Assembly: GCA_964537035.1 (NCBI GenBank)
Contig: CAZIAK010000014.1
Coordinates: 1 to 64,000 of the forward strand
DNA from: CAZIAK01 sp964537035
GTDB taxonomy: Bacteria > Planctomycetota > B15-G4
Length of the DNA: 64,000 bases
Direction: 5' to 3'
A program made the position numbers and the translations under genes. The notes below the pieces were generated by a model. The model worked only from the letters and a program-made list of their open reading frames with translations, was not told the origin of the DNA and made no database searches. Below are positions 1-9,053 of the stretch, in pieces (within the stretch, counting starts at the first letter, position 1; each line of letters begins with the position of its first letter).

Positions 1-47
1 GACTAGCAGGCTGCGCTCCAGGTCTAACGGCTCGCGATGTTCCGGTC

Positions 48-142
48 AGCCCTGTTTTTCACCAGGGGGGGCCGTGGCGCTCAGACAACTCGGCTTTGCC
101 TCGTGAACTCGCTCCAGACCCCCCCTGGTGAAAAACAGGGCT
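48..142. repeat. Dispersed long palindrome, copy A
   Basis: Two perfect 24-nt inverted arms (48-71 and 119-142) flank a 47-nt centre. The inner arm reads ttcaccaggggggg. A second element with the same architecture, the same 47-nt spacer length and the same leading gcgatgttccgg lies at 41985-42085. This copy sits just downstream of the stop of the minus-strand TMTC-like gene. It could be a REP/MITE-like element or a bidirectional terminator. I saw nothing else recognisable in 1-47 or 143-309. Confidence 0.85.
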
Positions 143-309
143 GCCCTCAACTGTGGAGAGGTCGGGGACTGTGGGCTTCCGTGCGTTTGTGATTGGCGGA
201 AGGGCCAACATCTCGGGGCGGTGTCCTTGATGCGGACCTCGTGCTCGAGAAGCATGGGCAGCCTTGGCGCCGGTGGGCTGGCTGGCCGTTGTGCTGAGCC
301 TTCGCTGGG

Positions 310-3300
310 TCAGAGCTGGGCGGCGATGCGCTCCAGGCTTTGGGGGGCTGCTTTGTCTTCGGGCTGGGCTGTGAAGGCGCGGAGGGTTGCTGCTGCGCCG
401 GTGCGGTCGCCGCCGGAGGCTTGCTCCAGGGCTTCGATGAGCACGGGGTAGTGCTTCAGGCCGAAGAGGATGGTGGCGGCTTCGCTGGCCCGGTCGAGGG
501 CTCCTGCCAGGTCGTTGTTGGCCACCAGGGCTTCGATCTCCAGGTCGAACAGCCGGGGCCTGTTGCGACCGGTGATGTCCAGGCCCTCGCTGGTGGCGGC
601 CAGGGCGCGGTTGGCATCAAAGGTCGACGTGCCGGGCTCCAGCAGGTACTCGGCGCGGCGCTGCAGCATGCTGGCCCGGAGACTGTTCTGCAGGCCCGGG
701 CTGTCGTCGTACTTGGGCAGCTGGGCGTCCACGAAGTCGAGCGCCATGAGCGCCTGCTCCCACTGGCCGCTGCAGGCCAGGGCCCGGGCCCGGTTGATGT
801 CCACGAACGGGTCGGGCTGGCCCTCTGCGTCCATGAGCTCGGCCTGGGCCTGGGCCTGGAAGTTGGCCAGGGCCTCTTCGCACCGGCCCATGCCCAGCAG
901 CAGCAGGCCGTAGGTCCGCAAGACCTGCGGCATGGCAGCGGTCTCGGGATCGACCAGCAGTTGGTCGAGGATCTCGAGGGCCCGTTCAGGCTGGCCCCTC
1001 TCGGCATAGGACACGGCGCGGTTGATGGTCATCTGCAGCGGCGCCTTGCCCAGCTCTTCGAGCTTGGCGTTGACCTCTTCTTGCTTCTCGACGTCGCCGA
1101 GCTTGAAGTAGACCTCGGCCATCAGGGCGTAGCAGGGCACGTTGGGCCGCACGGTGGTCAGGTTCTCGAGGGGCGGCAGCGCGCCCTCCAGATCGCCCAG
1201 CTCCATGTGCGCCAGGGCCTTGTAGAGCAGGGCCATGGGATGGTCGGCATCTCGGGCGATGGCCTTGTCGTACTCGACGATGGCGTCCTTGAAGGCCCGC
1301 TGCTTCTCGGCCAGGTAGCGGCCGCGGTAGTAGAACGGCGTGGCCAGGCGATCGGTGAGGTCGATGACCTCTTCGAACATGGTCATGGCCTCATCGCGCA
1401 ACTTCCCGTCCTGAAGCGCTGCGGCGTTCTCGTACATCACCTCGGCTTCCATGACCAGGGCCAGGGGGCGCCCGCCTTCGGTGGCCTTGAGCTTGGTCAG
1501 GGCCTCATCGTAGGCTGGCTTGTCCTGGGTGTTCACGGAGGCCCGGGCGTAGGCGGTGAGCAGGGACACGTGTTCGGGGAACTGCACCAGGGCCTGGCGC
1601 AGCACAGGGATCGTCTCCGCCCAGCTGTCGTTGTTCTGCTGGATGCGCACCCAGGCCAGCACGGCGTCGGGGGTGTCTGCCATGCCGAGGTCCATGGCCA
1701 TCTGCAGGTCTGCCAAGGCGCCGTCGATGTCCCCGGACGAACGCTTCGAGGTGGCGCGCTTGCGCAGCACCATCGACTTCACGGCCTGGATCTGCTCGGT
1801 CGTGGGTCGCCGGTTGTTGAGGTCGTTGTAGATCCGCGAATACGTGTCGATGGACAGATCGAAGTTGCGGTCGGCGTCCTGCACGTCGCCCAGCCTGATG
1901 GCGGCCTGAATGAACGAGCCATCATCTGCGAGGGCGTCTTCGAACTGCTCGATGGCCGCGTTGATGCGGCCCTCTGTGGCGTAGATCGAGCCCAGCTGAT
2001 AGTGCACCCGGGCGCTGTCCGGGACGATCTCCTTGGCTGCAGTGAACAGGGTGACCGAGTCCTTGAACTCCTTGTTGCGATCGAAGGTGCGCCAGCCGAG
2101 ACAGCTGAGCGCGATCACCAGGACGAACAATCCCAAGGGGTTCGTGCCCTTGCGGTCCGGGCCCGCAGCCACGATGCGATCGAAGACGATGCCCAAGGCC
2201 AAGGCCGCGCCCAGGGTGGGCAGGTACATCAACCGCTCGGCGAAGATGGTGCCGATGGGGATGAGCATGTTGGAGGTGAAGATGGCGGTGCCGGCGAAGA
2301 AGATCAGTCCCCAACCGAAGGCCGGGGTGCGGCGCAGGGCCACGAGACCCACCACGACCATGACCCCCACGAGGATCACGCCAGCCAGGGGCTCGGGGGC
2401 AGACCACGAATCGGAGAGCTTGATCGCGTTGAACGAGTAGTCGATGGACAACTCATCGGGCCAGAGCACCAGCCAGATGTACTTGGCCAGGAGCGTGAAC
2501 GAGTTCAGCACCCGCAGACCGGGCTCCAGGTCGACCATGGGGTTGTCGAGCTTGCCGATGGCGGCAGCATCGGGCTTGAGCTGTCCGCCCAGAACCACCC
2601 AGCGCACGCCCACGTGAGCGGCGAGCATGGCCAGGGAGCCCACGTAGACGAAGGCCCGCTGACCCATGGCCAGGCCTCGGCCGCGAAGGGTCCACATGAC
2701 GTCGGTGAGGGCGATGGCGGCGATGACCAGCACCGCGCTCTCCTTGGCCAGCAGGCCCACGAAGAGGGTCACCAGCAGGGCGATACCTGCGCCCAGGCCC
2801 ACGGTGCCGTCCGGGCGCATGGCCTTCAGGAAGAGCAGCATGCCCGCCAGCACCGTGAGCGTGGCCAGCTGATCGGAGAGCCCGGCCACGTAGGCCACGG
2901 CCTCGCTGTGCAGGGGATGCAGGGCGTAGATCGCCGCGGCGATGAAGGCCAGGCGATTGGAGTCGAAGAGCTTGGCCAGGAGCAGGAAGAACAGCAGCAC
3001 CACCGCCGCGTTCACCAGGATGGAGACCCAGTGATAGGGGGCGGCGGCGGTCAGGTCGAAGGGCACACCCGTCTGAGCCACGTCGGCCACGTTGAGGATC
3101 ACACCCCAGATGAACAGGGTCAGGGGCCGGTAGAGGGCCTGACCGCGCATGGACAGCTCAGGGGTCTTCTCGGGGTTGACGCCGTTCCAATACTCTTGAG
3201 TGAACAGGTCGAGGGTGGCGCCCAGGTCGTCGACCACCGGGATCATCGACGAGTTGAGCTCAGGCGAGATCAGAAAGAGATCGTCATAGACCAGATTGTG

Positions 3301-3453
3301 GTCGACCGTCGGCAGATAGAGGGCCAACGACAGCAGCACCAGGATCAGCCCGGCCAAGCCCTTGCCGCCCTTGGCGGGACCGGCTGTGGGGGCCTCGGGG
3401 GCTGGGTTCAGGGCCTGTGAAGGGGCGCCTTCTGGAGAACCATTGGGGGTCAT
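310..3453 (-). CDS. TMTC-like GT-C membrane protein with TPR tail
   Basis: A protein of 1047 aa. The N-terminal part, about residues 30-470, is a multi-spanning membrane domain with the features of the TMTC/DUF1736 GT-C family: an early VYDDLFLI loop with the paired Asp, HPLHSEAVAYVAGLSDQ, and ERLMYLPTLGAAL. About residues 480-1047 are TPR repeats, for example DSARVHYQLGSIYATEGRIN. GT-C enzymes transfer sugars from lipid-linked donors to extracytoplasmic protein acceptors; eukaryotic TMTCs are O-mannosyltransferases. The bacterial substrate is unknown, so glycosyltransfer here is an inference from the fold. The ATG at 3453 overlaps the upstream gene's stop (ATGA), indicating translational coupling with the carboxymuconolactone-decarboxylase-like gene. 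It ends next to the palindromic element at 48-142. Confidence 0.85.
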   Translation of the reverse strand: MTPNGSPEGAPSQALNPAPEAPTAGPAKGGKGLAGLILVLLSLALYLPTVDHNLVYDDLFLISPELNSSMIPVVDDLGATLDLFTQEYWNGVNPEKTPELSMRGQALYRPLTLFIWGVILNVADVAQTGVPFDLTAAAPYHWVSILVNAAVVLLFFLLLAKLFDSNRLAFIAAAIYALHPLHSEAVAYVAGLSDQLATLTVLAGMLLFLKAMRPDGTVGLGAGIALLVTLFVGLLAKESAVLVIAAIALTDVMWTLRGRGLAMGQRAFVYVGSLAMLAAHVGVRWVVLGGQLKPDAAAIGKLDNPMVDLEPGLRVLNSFTLLAKYIWLVLWPDELSIDYSFNAIKLSDSWSAPEPLAGVILVGVMVVVGLVALRRTPAFGWGLIFFAGTAIFTSNMLIPIGTIFAERLMYLPTLGAALALGIVFDRIVAAGPDRKGTNPLGLFVLVIALSCLGWRTFDRNKEFKDSVTLFTAAKEIVPDSARVHYQLGSIYATEGRINAAIEQFEDALADDGSFIQAAIRLGDVQDADRNFDLSIDTYSRIYNDLNNRRPTTEQIQAVKSMVLRKRATSKRSSGDIDGALADLQMAMDLGMADTPDAVLAWVRIQQNNDSWAETIPVLRQALVQFPEHVSLLTAYARASVNTQDKPAYDEALTKLKATEGGRPLALVMEAEVMYENAAALQDGKLRDEAMTMFEEVIDLTDRLATPFYYRGRYLAEKQRAFKDAIVEYDKAIARDADHPMALLYKALAHMELGDLEGALPPLENLTTVRPNVPCYALMAEVYFKLGDVEKQEEVNAKLEELGKAPLQMTINRAVSYAERGQPERALEILDQLLVDPETAAMPQVLRTYGLLLLGMGRCEEALANFQAQAQAELMDAEGQPDPFVDINRARALACSGQWEQALMALDFVDAQLPKYDDSPGLQNSLRASMLQRRAEYLLEPGTSTFDANRALAATSEGLDITGRNRPRLFDLEIEALVANNDLAGALDRASEAATILFGLKHYPVLIEALEQASGGDRTGAAATLRAFTAQPEDKAAPQSLERIAAQL

Positions 3454-4109
3454 CTGGAGTAGACCTTCCGTTCGATGCGATCTAGAGCCTGGGCGATGAC
3501 GGGGCGGGACCGGTCGTCGGCCAGGACGTTGCAGGTGAGGAGAGTATCCTGTACAGCCCCGGGCGGAAAACCGTTGACCAGTGCGCCGCGCACATGGGAG
3601 CCGAGGGGAGCCGCCAGGGCAGCCAGACCGAGGGCAGCCACGGCCAGCAGCTCTCGCTCCCCCAGATTCAGCTGGGGTCGGGCGAGAATGCGTCCGTAGG
3701 CCGATTCGAGGACCAGGGGCGCGAAGCCGGGAAGCAGCTGGTCGAGTCCAGCGAGGACCTTGTCGGCATTGTCACCGTAAACCTGGACGAAGAGAGCCCG
3801 CCCGGCTGCGAGGGTCTGGGGGCGAGGGCCTGGGTCGTCTGCTGCGGTGCTGGGCTGCCCGGGGCGGCGGTCGGCCAGCAAAGTGAGCAGCTCGATGGCC
3901 CGGGGAAAGCCTCCGTAGGGGACCAGCTGCAGCGCGGCCTCCTCCATGTCTGCCCAGGAGACCCCCCGTGCGCTGCCCAGGCTGATCAGCGATTCGACGG
4001 CGTCGAAGCGGCTGATCATGGCCGCTCCGTGCAGCAAGGCGAGGCAGCGGAGGCGCGGATCACCCCCTGGGCGGTCGACAGCGGCGGCGAGTGTGGTGGG
4101 GCTGGTCAT
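3450..4109 (-). CDS. Carboxymuconolactone decarboxylase/AhpD-fold family protein
   Basis: A protein of 219 aa, all-helical in appearance. The C-terminal half carries the CMD family pattern LNLGERELLAVAALGLAA followed by GSHVRGALVNG and a helix ending DTLLTC. The CxxC of AhpD peroxidases is absent, so an AhpD-type disulfide reductase role is not supported; it is closer to the decarboxylase-like branch, whose members are mostly uncharacterised. A linker rich in Pro and Asp (about residues 82-98) separates two helical halves. It is the first gene of a two-gene minus-strand unit and overlaps the TMTC-like gene by 4 bp. The metabolic role is unknown. Confidence 0.75.
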   Translation of the reverse strand: MTSPTTLAAAVDRPGGDPRLRCLALLHGAAMISRFDAVESLISLGSARGVSWADMEEAALQLVPYGGFPRAIELLTLLADRRPGQPSTAADDPGPRPQTLAAGRALFVQVYGDNADKVLAGLDQLLPGFAPLVLESAYGRILARPQLNLGERELLAVAALGLAALAAPLGSHVRGALVNGFPPGAVQDTLLTCNVLADDRSRPVIAQALDRIERKVYSR

Positions 4110-4158
4110 GGTCGGCGGACCCTAGCGGCGGAGGCTGGCAGGATCAACGAGGGTTGGC

Positions 4159-4188
4159 TTGACAGCCTGCTCAGACCTTTCCTTTCAT
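4159..4188 (+). promoter_or_regulatory. Sigma70-type promoter for the 4301 gene
   Basis: A perfect TTGACA (4159-4164) is followed after 18 nt by TTTCAT (4183-4188), which has 4/6 matches to the -10 consensus. Transcription would begin near 4195, leaving a leader of about 105 nt before the ATG at 4301. The element overlaps the upstream in-frame ATG at 4187, which argues against that ATG as the start codon. Confidence 0.5.
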
Positions 4189-4300
4189 GGTGGGCTGTAT
4201 CTGCGAGGACGAAACGGTCGACAAACGATCCCAACGGGCCAACCAGGCTCACCGTAACGCCCCGTCCTCGCCCTCCCGAACCGGAACCGGAATCAGCTCG

Positions 4301-6481
4301 ATGAAGCTCCTGATCCCCGCCCTTTCTCTCGTCCTTCTGGCGCCCTTCGCCGCTGCTGTCCCCTTTCAGGACGCACAGGGCTCTGGCCCCTCGCCAGCTC
4401 AGCCCGAACAGGGGCAGCTCCAGCAGGTCCCGCTCAACCCTGCTGGCAGCCAGGCCCCGGGCGTGGCCATTGACGACATCTCGTCACATCGGGTCGAGGC
4501 CCTGCCGTACATCCGGCGCATGGACGAGATCGTGTCCCTGGACGCCCTGCTGGCCCAGATCGACCTGACTGCCGACCCGGTGCTGATGATCGGCGACAGC
4601 CCTGTGTCCCAGGCTCAGTTCCGGCGCCGGGCGCTGATGTACCTGGGCATGGCCGAGGTCGAGCAGACCATCACCCAGCTGATCACCCTGGCCGAGATCG
4701 ACAAGCGCGTGGCCCAGGGCGAGAGCGCGAGCGACTATCTGCCCTCCCAGGCTGACGTCGACCGCAAGATCGAAGAGATCAAGGACCTGGTGCGCATGAA
4801 CGCCGAGCAGCAGGTCACCCAGCGTGGCGATCAGGTCGAAGGCTCTTCGGTGGGCGACAAGGCTGTCGCGGACTTCCTCCAGTCGATCAACAGCTCGGTC
4901 GGCCAGGAGAAGTACCGCGAGATGCTCGGTGCGGAGGCCGCCTTCGAGAAGGTCTTCTTGCCCTTGCCAGCAGAAGCCGTGGGCGGTGAGCTCTGGGATC
5001 TGGCCGACGGGCCGGTGCCCGAAGACGACCCCAAGCCCGACTGGCTCCCCGCCATCACCTGGAACGCCCTGGCCATGGACGCCAGCGGCCTGACCCTGCG
5101 TCAGTTCGTCAAGGGCGCGGGCGCGCGGGGCGAGGACATCCCCGCCTTCTTCAAGGGACAGGTGCTGACGCGTATCCGCGCCGGCGTGGTGCAGCATCTC
5201 GGTGTGGAGTACTTCTTCGACCACGGAGATCTCCCCGACGGCGTCTTCATGCGCCTGGGTGAGATGGGCGTGGCCAACGCAAAGTCCGCCGTCGTCGAGG
5301 CCAGCGAGTGGATCGAAGGCAGCAAGGTCGCTCTCGCAGCCGCCCATGAAGCGGTCGTTGACGCCGAGGCCGCCCTGGCTGAGGCCAAGGTCGTGGCTGC
5401 CGCCATGACCGAAGATGTCATGGCCACCAAGGACAGTGCCGTGGTGCTGGCAGAGGACGCCTTGGCCAGCGCCAAGACCGCCGCAGACAAGGCCGCCATG
5501 GCCGTGGAGAACGCTCCCGCTGATCTGAAGGCCGCGATCGCTGGCGTTCCTGCAGCCGAGGCAGCCACACGGGACGTGACCACGGACGAGCTGTGGCATC
5601 TGGTGGCGGCGACGCTTTCGGACGCTGATCACGAGATCATCCTTCGTGAGCTGCTGACCCTTGAGGCCATGGAGCGCACGCTCCGCCAGGCCGATCGCTG
5701 GCTCGACAACGACGCCTTTGACGCGGCTTACGCCGAGCATGAGGCGGTCTACGAAGGCACCCTGTTTCCCCTCTCCGCGATCATCATGTTCAGGGGCTAC
5801 AGCTCCCTCGATCGTTACCGGGAGCACTTCCGCTACCGCGACGGCTACCGCCGTTGGCGCAAGGCGTTCATGAACCAGGACGACGTCGAGAACCACTATC
5901 GCGAGGGCGGCCGGCTGTTCTTCGAGCGTGGCAGCGTCCACGTGGACATGGCCTTCAAGGGCGTGTCCACCCAGCCCTTCACCATGATGTCCTTGAACAG
6001 CGCGGTGGGCGACATCACCACTGCCTTCGGCATGATGGGCTCCATGGTGGGTGAGGGCGATGCTGCCCACACCATGACCTTCGAAGACCTGATGGTTGAG
6101 TTCCCCAAGCCCGTGGTTCAGAACCCCCAGGGCGGCGACCGGGCGTTCCAGCGCAATCCCTTGCGCCTGCGCATGACCGAGTCGGATCTGTCGATCTTCT
6201 TGACCGGCTACAGCATGGCCGACGACATCTTCTATCACGGTTCCCCGGGGGAGTTCTTCGGCCCCTACGTGCAGAAGTGTCGCCGTCACGCGTGGGGCGC
6301 CGAGCTCAACGCGGGCGCGTGGCTCGTACGGGTGGATCAGTTCACTCGCAGCCGTCCCCTGGCGCCCCTCGAAGGCACCAACCTGAGCCAGGCTGAAGAT
6401 GACTACCTCGACCTGAACTACATGTACTGGTCGCAGGAGTGTCTGCAGTCCTTGCTCCCTCGTGTGACCGTGGGCAACTGA
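4301..6481 (+). CDS. Secreted protein with SurA-like N-terminal region and Ala-rich coiled coil
   Basis: A protein of 726 aa from the ATG at 4301, chosen because it begins a clear signal peptide (MKLLIPALSLVLLAPFAAA) downstream of the promoter at 4159-4188; an in-frame ATG at 4187 would bury the signal. After a Gln/Pro-rich spacer comes a region like the SurA/PpiC chaperone N-terminus: a 'MIGDSPVSQAQFRRR' strand-helix, then long amphipathic helices. Residues about 336-416 form an Ala/Glu/Lys-rich coiled coil. No PPIase (rotamase) domain is recognisable, so it may be a periplasmic chaperone-like or structural protein. The C-terminal part (about 450-726) resembles nothing I know. The lipoyl-pathway gene follows after 31 bp on the same strand. 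Confidence 0.75.
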   Translation: MKLLIPALSLVLLAPFAAAVPFQDAQGSGPSPAQPEQGQLQQVPLNPAGSQAPGVAIDDISSHRVEALPYIRRMDEIVSLDALLAQIDLTADPVLMIGDSPVSQAQFRRRALMYLGMAEVEQTITQLITLAEIDKRVAQGESASDYLPSQADVDRKIEEIKDLVRMNAEQQVTQRGDQVEGSSVGDKAVADFLQSINSSVGQEKYREMLGAEAAFEKVFLPLPAEAVGGELWDLADGPVPEDDPKPDWLPAITWNALAMDASGLTLRQFVKGAGARGEDIPAFFKGQVLTRIRAGVVQHLGVEYFFDHGDLPDGVFMRLGEMGVANAKSAVVEASEWIEGSKVALAAAHEAVVDAEAALAEAKVVAAAMTEDVMATKDSAVVLAEDALASAKTAADKAAMAVENAPADLKAAIAGVPAAEAATRDVTTDELWHLVAATLSDADHEIILRELLTLEAMERTLRQADRWLDNDAFDAAYAEHEAVYEGTLFPLSAIIMFRGYSSLDRYREHFRYRDGYRRWRKAFMNQDDVENHYREGGRLFFERGSVHVDMAFKGVSTQPFTMMSLNSAVGDITTAFGMMGSMVGEGDAAHTMTFEDLMVEFPKPVVQNPQGGDRAFQRNPLRLRMTESDLSIFLTGYSMADDIFYHGSPGEFFGPYVQKCRRHAWGAELNAGAWLVRVDQFTRSRPLAPLEGTNLSQAEDDYLDLNYMYWSQECLQSLLPRVTVGN

Positions 6482-6512
6482 CGCAGCAAGACCGCGGACG
6501 AGCACAGCCGTC

Positions 6513-7274
6513 ATGACCTCTGCGAGCTGGCGCCTGGTGAACTCAGGCGCCAGCTCGCCGTCGTTCAACATGGGCTGCGATCAGGCCTTGTTGGCCTCGG
6601 ACGATCGCCGCCCCCTGCTGAGGCTCTACTCCTGGGATCCGCCGGCCTTGTCTCTGGGCTGGTTTCAGCCTCTCGAGCCCTTTGTCGAGCTGGCCGAGCG
6701 CGAGGGGCTGGAGCTGGTACGGCGGCCCACCGGCGGTGGAGCGATCCACCATGATCAGGAGCTGACCTTCTGCCTCATCGCCACGCCGGGCCGGCATGGC
6801 TACCCGGTAGAGGTGGTGGCGGGCTACCACTGGGTTCACGGCATCATCCGCGGGGCCCTGGCCGAGCTGGGGGCCGAGCTCTCGTTTCGAGGGGATGGCG
6901 CACCCCTCTCCGTGCGTCCTCAGGGGGCCACGCTCTGCTTCGAGGACACCACATCGCTCGACCTGGTCGACGGCCAGGGGCGCAAAGTCGTGGGCTCTGC
7001 TCAGCGGCGCAAGAACGGCAGGGTGCTGCACCATGGATCGATCCCCCTGACTCCTCCGGGTCTCTCGCGAGCATCCGGAGCCCTCGATCTGGCCTGCGGT
7101 CGGCCTGTGTCCTGGGACGAGGCCGCCGAAACCCTGGCCCGACACTTCGCAACGACACTCGGCAGCGGGGTCTTCGAGCCCAGTGAGTTGAGTGAGGCTG
7201 AGCACCGCGCTGCCGTTGAGTTCCGTGCCCGTCCCGACGCAGGTCGAGGGGGGCGGGGCTCAGCGAGCGACTGA
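6513..7274 (+). CDS. LipM/LplA-type lipoyl-pathway acyltransferase
   Basis: A protein of 253 aa of the biotin/lipoate protein ligase fold. RRPTGGGAIHHDQELTF (from about residue 70) is the family's lipoyl-binding loop, and Lys158 precedes GSAQ at 161-164, as in LplA and LipM. A Cys at 142 in the context LCFED...GRKVVGSAQ sits where LipM octanoyltransferases carry their catalytic Cys, so octanoyl transfer to GcvH or an E2 domain is more likely than free-lipoate ligation. The window also holds a complete glycine cleavage system, whose H-protein (lipoyl Lys63, gene at 32752-33132) is a natural acceptor. The choice between LipM, LipL and LplA cannot be settled from motifs alone. Confidence 0.8.
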   Translation: MTSASWRLVNSGASSPSFNMGCDQALLASDDRRPLLRLYSWDPPALSLGWFQPLEPFVELAEREGLELVRRPTGGGAIHHDQELTFCLIATPGRHGYPVEVVAGYHWVHGIIRGALAELGAELSFRGDGAPLSVRPQGATLCFEDTTSLDLVDGQGRKVVGSAQRRKNGRVLHHGSIPLTPPGLSRASGALDLACGRPVSWDEAAETLARHFATTLGSGVFEPSELSEAEHRAAVEFRARPDAGRGGRGSASD

Positions 7275-7339
7275 CCCCACCGCTGTGGCACAATGGCTGC
7301 CTGCAGCACCCAACGGACCCAATCAGGGGAGGCCACTCC

Positions 7340-7822
7340 ATGGCTGCTCTACTCGCCGCCACAGCATCAGGCTTCGACGAGATCCTTCGGCTCTACGGCT
7401 TTCTGGAGACGCACACAGAGTTTTGGCTGTGGACCACCCTGCTCCTGCTCATCGCAGAGGTGTTCACCGCCGGGTTCTTCCTGGGCGCTCTGGCCATCTG
7501 CACGGCGCTCACCGCAGGTGCGGCCTGGCTCGGCATGAGCGCGGCAATCCAGGTGGCTTTCTTCGCAGTCAGCTCGATCGGTTCGCTGCTCTGGGTTCGC
7601 CCGGTCTTCGTCAATCTGATCGCGCCCAAAGATGTGGCCACGAACACAGACGCCCTGGTGGGCCAGACAGCCACGGTGGTCGAGCAGGTCCCGGCGGGCG
7701 GCGTGGGCCGGGTGAGACTGGCCAACGAAGAGTGGCGAGCCACTTCGCTCTCGACCCTCAACGTAGGTGAGGCCGTGCAGGTTCACGCAGTCTCTGGCAG
7801 CACGCTGACCGTCGCACCGTAA
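7340..7822 (+). CDS. NfeD-like membrane protein
   Basis: A protein of 160 aa. Two to three hydrophobic segments (about residues 28-95) are followed by an OB-fold-like C-terminal domain beginning DALVGQTATVVEQV and ending LTVAP, the short NfeD arrangement without the ClpP-like protease domain. NfeD proteins partner SPFH/stomatin proteins in membrane-microdomain function, and a stomatin gene follows at 7917, 94 bp downstream. The start is well supported: AGGGGAGG at 7325-7332 sits 7 nt before the ATG. E. coli YbbK-YbbL/QmcA pairs are the closest well-known analogues. Confidence 0.9.
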   Translation: MAALLAATASGFDEILRLYGFLETHTEFWLWTTLLLLIAEVFTAGFFLGALAICTALTAGAAWLGMSAAIQVAFFAVSSIGSLLWVRPVFVNLIAPKDVATNTDALVGQTATVVEQVPAGGVGRVRLANEEWRATSLSTLNVGEAVQVHAVSGSTLTVAP

Positions 7823-7916
7823 ACCAACCAATCCTTCGGATGCGTCGCTGGGGCGTGTCCGCCCGTCAGCCCAAGCCCGGGGTACGGGAAGGGCGCACCA
7901 ACGATAGGAGGTCGAC

Positions 7917-8921
7917 ATGACTTTCCCGACCTTTCTGATGGCCGATGCCCTGACGAGCATCCTGATCACGCTTGTGGTACTGGCTCTTGTTCTCGTGGCC
8001 CGGGGCATCAAGGTGGTCCGCCAGGCCGAGGTCATGCTGGTGGAGCGGCTCGGCAAGTACAACGCCACGCTCACACCGGGGATCAACGTGCTGATGCCGG
8101 TCATCGACAAGCCGCGCCCCGTGGCCTGGCTCCATGCCGCTGCCGCAGGGGGGCGAGCAGGCAACGTCGTGCGCATCAAGGAGCGAGTTGACCTGCGAGA
8201 GGTCGTGCTCGATTTCCCTCAGCAGCGAGTGATCACTCGAGACAACGTGCTGATCGAGATCAACGGCCTGCTCTTCGCCCAGATCACCGATCCCATGCGC
8301 GCGGTCTACGAGGTGAACAACCTGCCCAACGCCATCGAGAAGCTGGCCCAGACCACGCTCCGTAACATCATCGGTGAGCTTGACCTCGACCGGGCCCTGT
8401 CGAGCCGGGATGAGATCAACTCGAAGATGCGCGCCGTGCTCGATGAGGCCACGGACAAGTGGGGCGTGAAGGTCAACCGGGTCGAGCTGCAGGACATCTC
8501 GCCGCCGCCCGAGATCCAGCAGGCCATGGAGAAGCAGATGAAGGCCGAGCGCAACCGCCGAGCGGTGGTGCTCGATGCCGAGGGCGAGAAGTCAGCCCAG
8601 GTGCTGCGGGCCGAGGGTGTGCGCGATGCCGCGGTGGCCGAGGCCGACGGTGACCGTCAACGGCTGATCCTCCAGGCTAAAGGTGAAGCGGGAGCCATCT
8701 CGCAGGTGGCGGAGGCGCTGAGAGAAGCAGGCACCGACCCGGCCCAGTACCTGATCGCCATGGAGTACCTGAAGATGATGCGGGACGTGGCCCAGACTCC
8801 CAGCGCCAACAACACGGTCTTCCTGCCCTACGAGAGCGCTGGTGTCCTGGGCGCGCTCGGTAGCCTGAAGGAACTGATGGCGACCGGAGGGAAGGCGTCG
8901 GGCACGTCTCCGTTGACCTGA
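7917..8921 (+). CDS. SPFH/stomatin-family (slipin/QmcA-like) protein
   Basis: A protein of 334 aa. One N-terminal membrane helix (about residues 10-28) is followed by the SPFH/band-7 domain (VMLVERLGKYNATLTPGIN; RVDLREVVLDFPQQRVITRD) and an Ala/Glu-rich coiled coil (about 215-280, MEKQMKAERNRRAVVLDAEG) that drives oligomerisation in the family. AGGAGGT at 7906-7912 lies 4 nt before the ATG. It forms a two-gene unit with the NfeD-like gene and is closed by a strong hairpin at 8970-9023. The role is membrane-domain scaffolding or protease regulation by analogy with QmcA/HflK; the exact partner is unknown. Confidence 0.92.
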   Translation: MTFPTFLMADALTSILITLVVLALVLVARGIKVVRQAEVMLVERLGKYNATLTPGINVLMPVIDKPRPVAWLHAAAAGGRAGNVVRIKERVDLREVVLDFPQQRVITRDNVLIEINGLLFAQITDPMRAVYEVNNLPNAIEKLAQTTLRNIIGELDLDRALSSRDEINSKMRAVLDEATDKWGVKVNRVELQDISPPPEIQQAMEKQMKAERNRRAVVLDAEGEKSAQVLRAEGVRDAAVAEADGDRQRLILQAKGEAGAISQVAEALREAGTDPAQYLIAMEYLKMMRDVAQTPSANNTVFLPYESAGVLGALGSLKELMATGGKASGTSPLT

Positions 8922-8969
8922 CCACGACTCCCTTGAGCTGCCTGCTCACGGTGGCAGGGCGTTGTGCCT

Positions 8970-9023
8970 CGCGGCGTGACGGGCCGAAGAACCCACGCAG
9001 TTCTTCTGGCCCGTCACGCCGCG
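8970..9023 (+). terminator. Long hairpin terminator of the NfeD-stomatin unit
   Basis: A 16-bp perfect stem starting cgcggcgtgacgggcc is extended by 7 more pairs past a single bulged base, with a 7-nt loop (ccacgca). It begins 49 nt after the stomatin stop. There is no U-run after it, so termination may need Rho or the stem may act as an RNA-stabilising 3' end. Confidence 0.65.
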
Positions 9024-9053
9024 ACCGTTCTGTCGGCGCCCCCATGGCAGGTA

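Noticed and set aside
46..451. Short open frames overlapping palindrome copy A (46-255 minus, 128-451 plus)
   Set aside because: They run through the inverted repeat, have no ribosome binding site, and show no protein pattern.
808..1156. Functional squalene-hopene cyclase activity of the toroid domain (residues 808-1156 of the gene at 47568-51038)
   Set aside because: The QW-like and toroid features are present, but no DxDD acid motif appears in the expected context, and the domain is tethered in the periplasm. The coordinates given are residue numbers.
340..3420. A 1026-codon open frame on the plus strand opposite the TMTC-like gene
   Set aside because: It is the mirror frame of a well-supported gene in GC-rich DNA. 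Its translation is rich in Gly, Gln, His, Val and Leu and has no domain pattern or start signal.
4484..6571. A 695-codon open frame on the minus strand opposite the secreted SurA-like protein
   Set aside because: It has the same mirror-frame composition; the plus-strand reading has a signal peptide, a promoter and a coiled coil.
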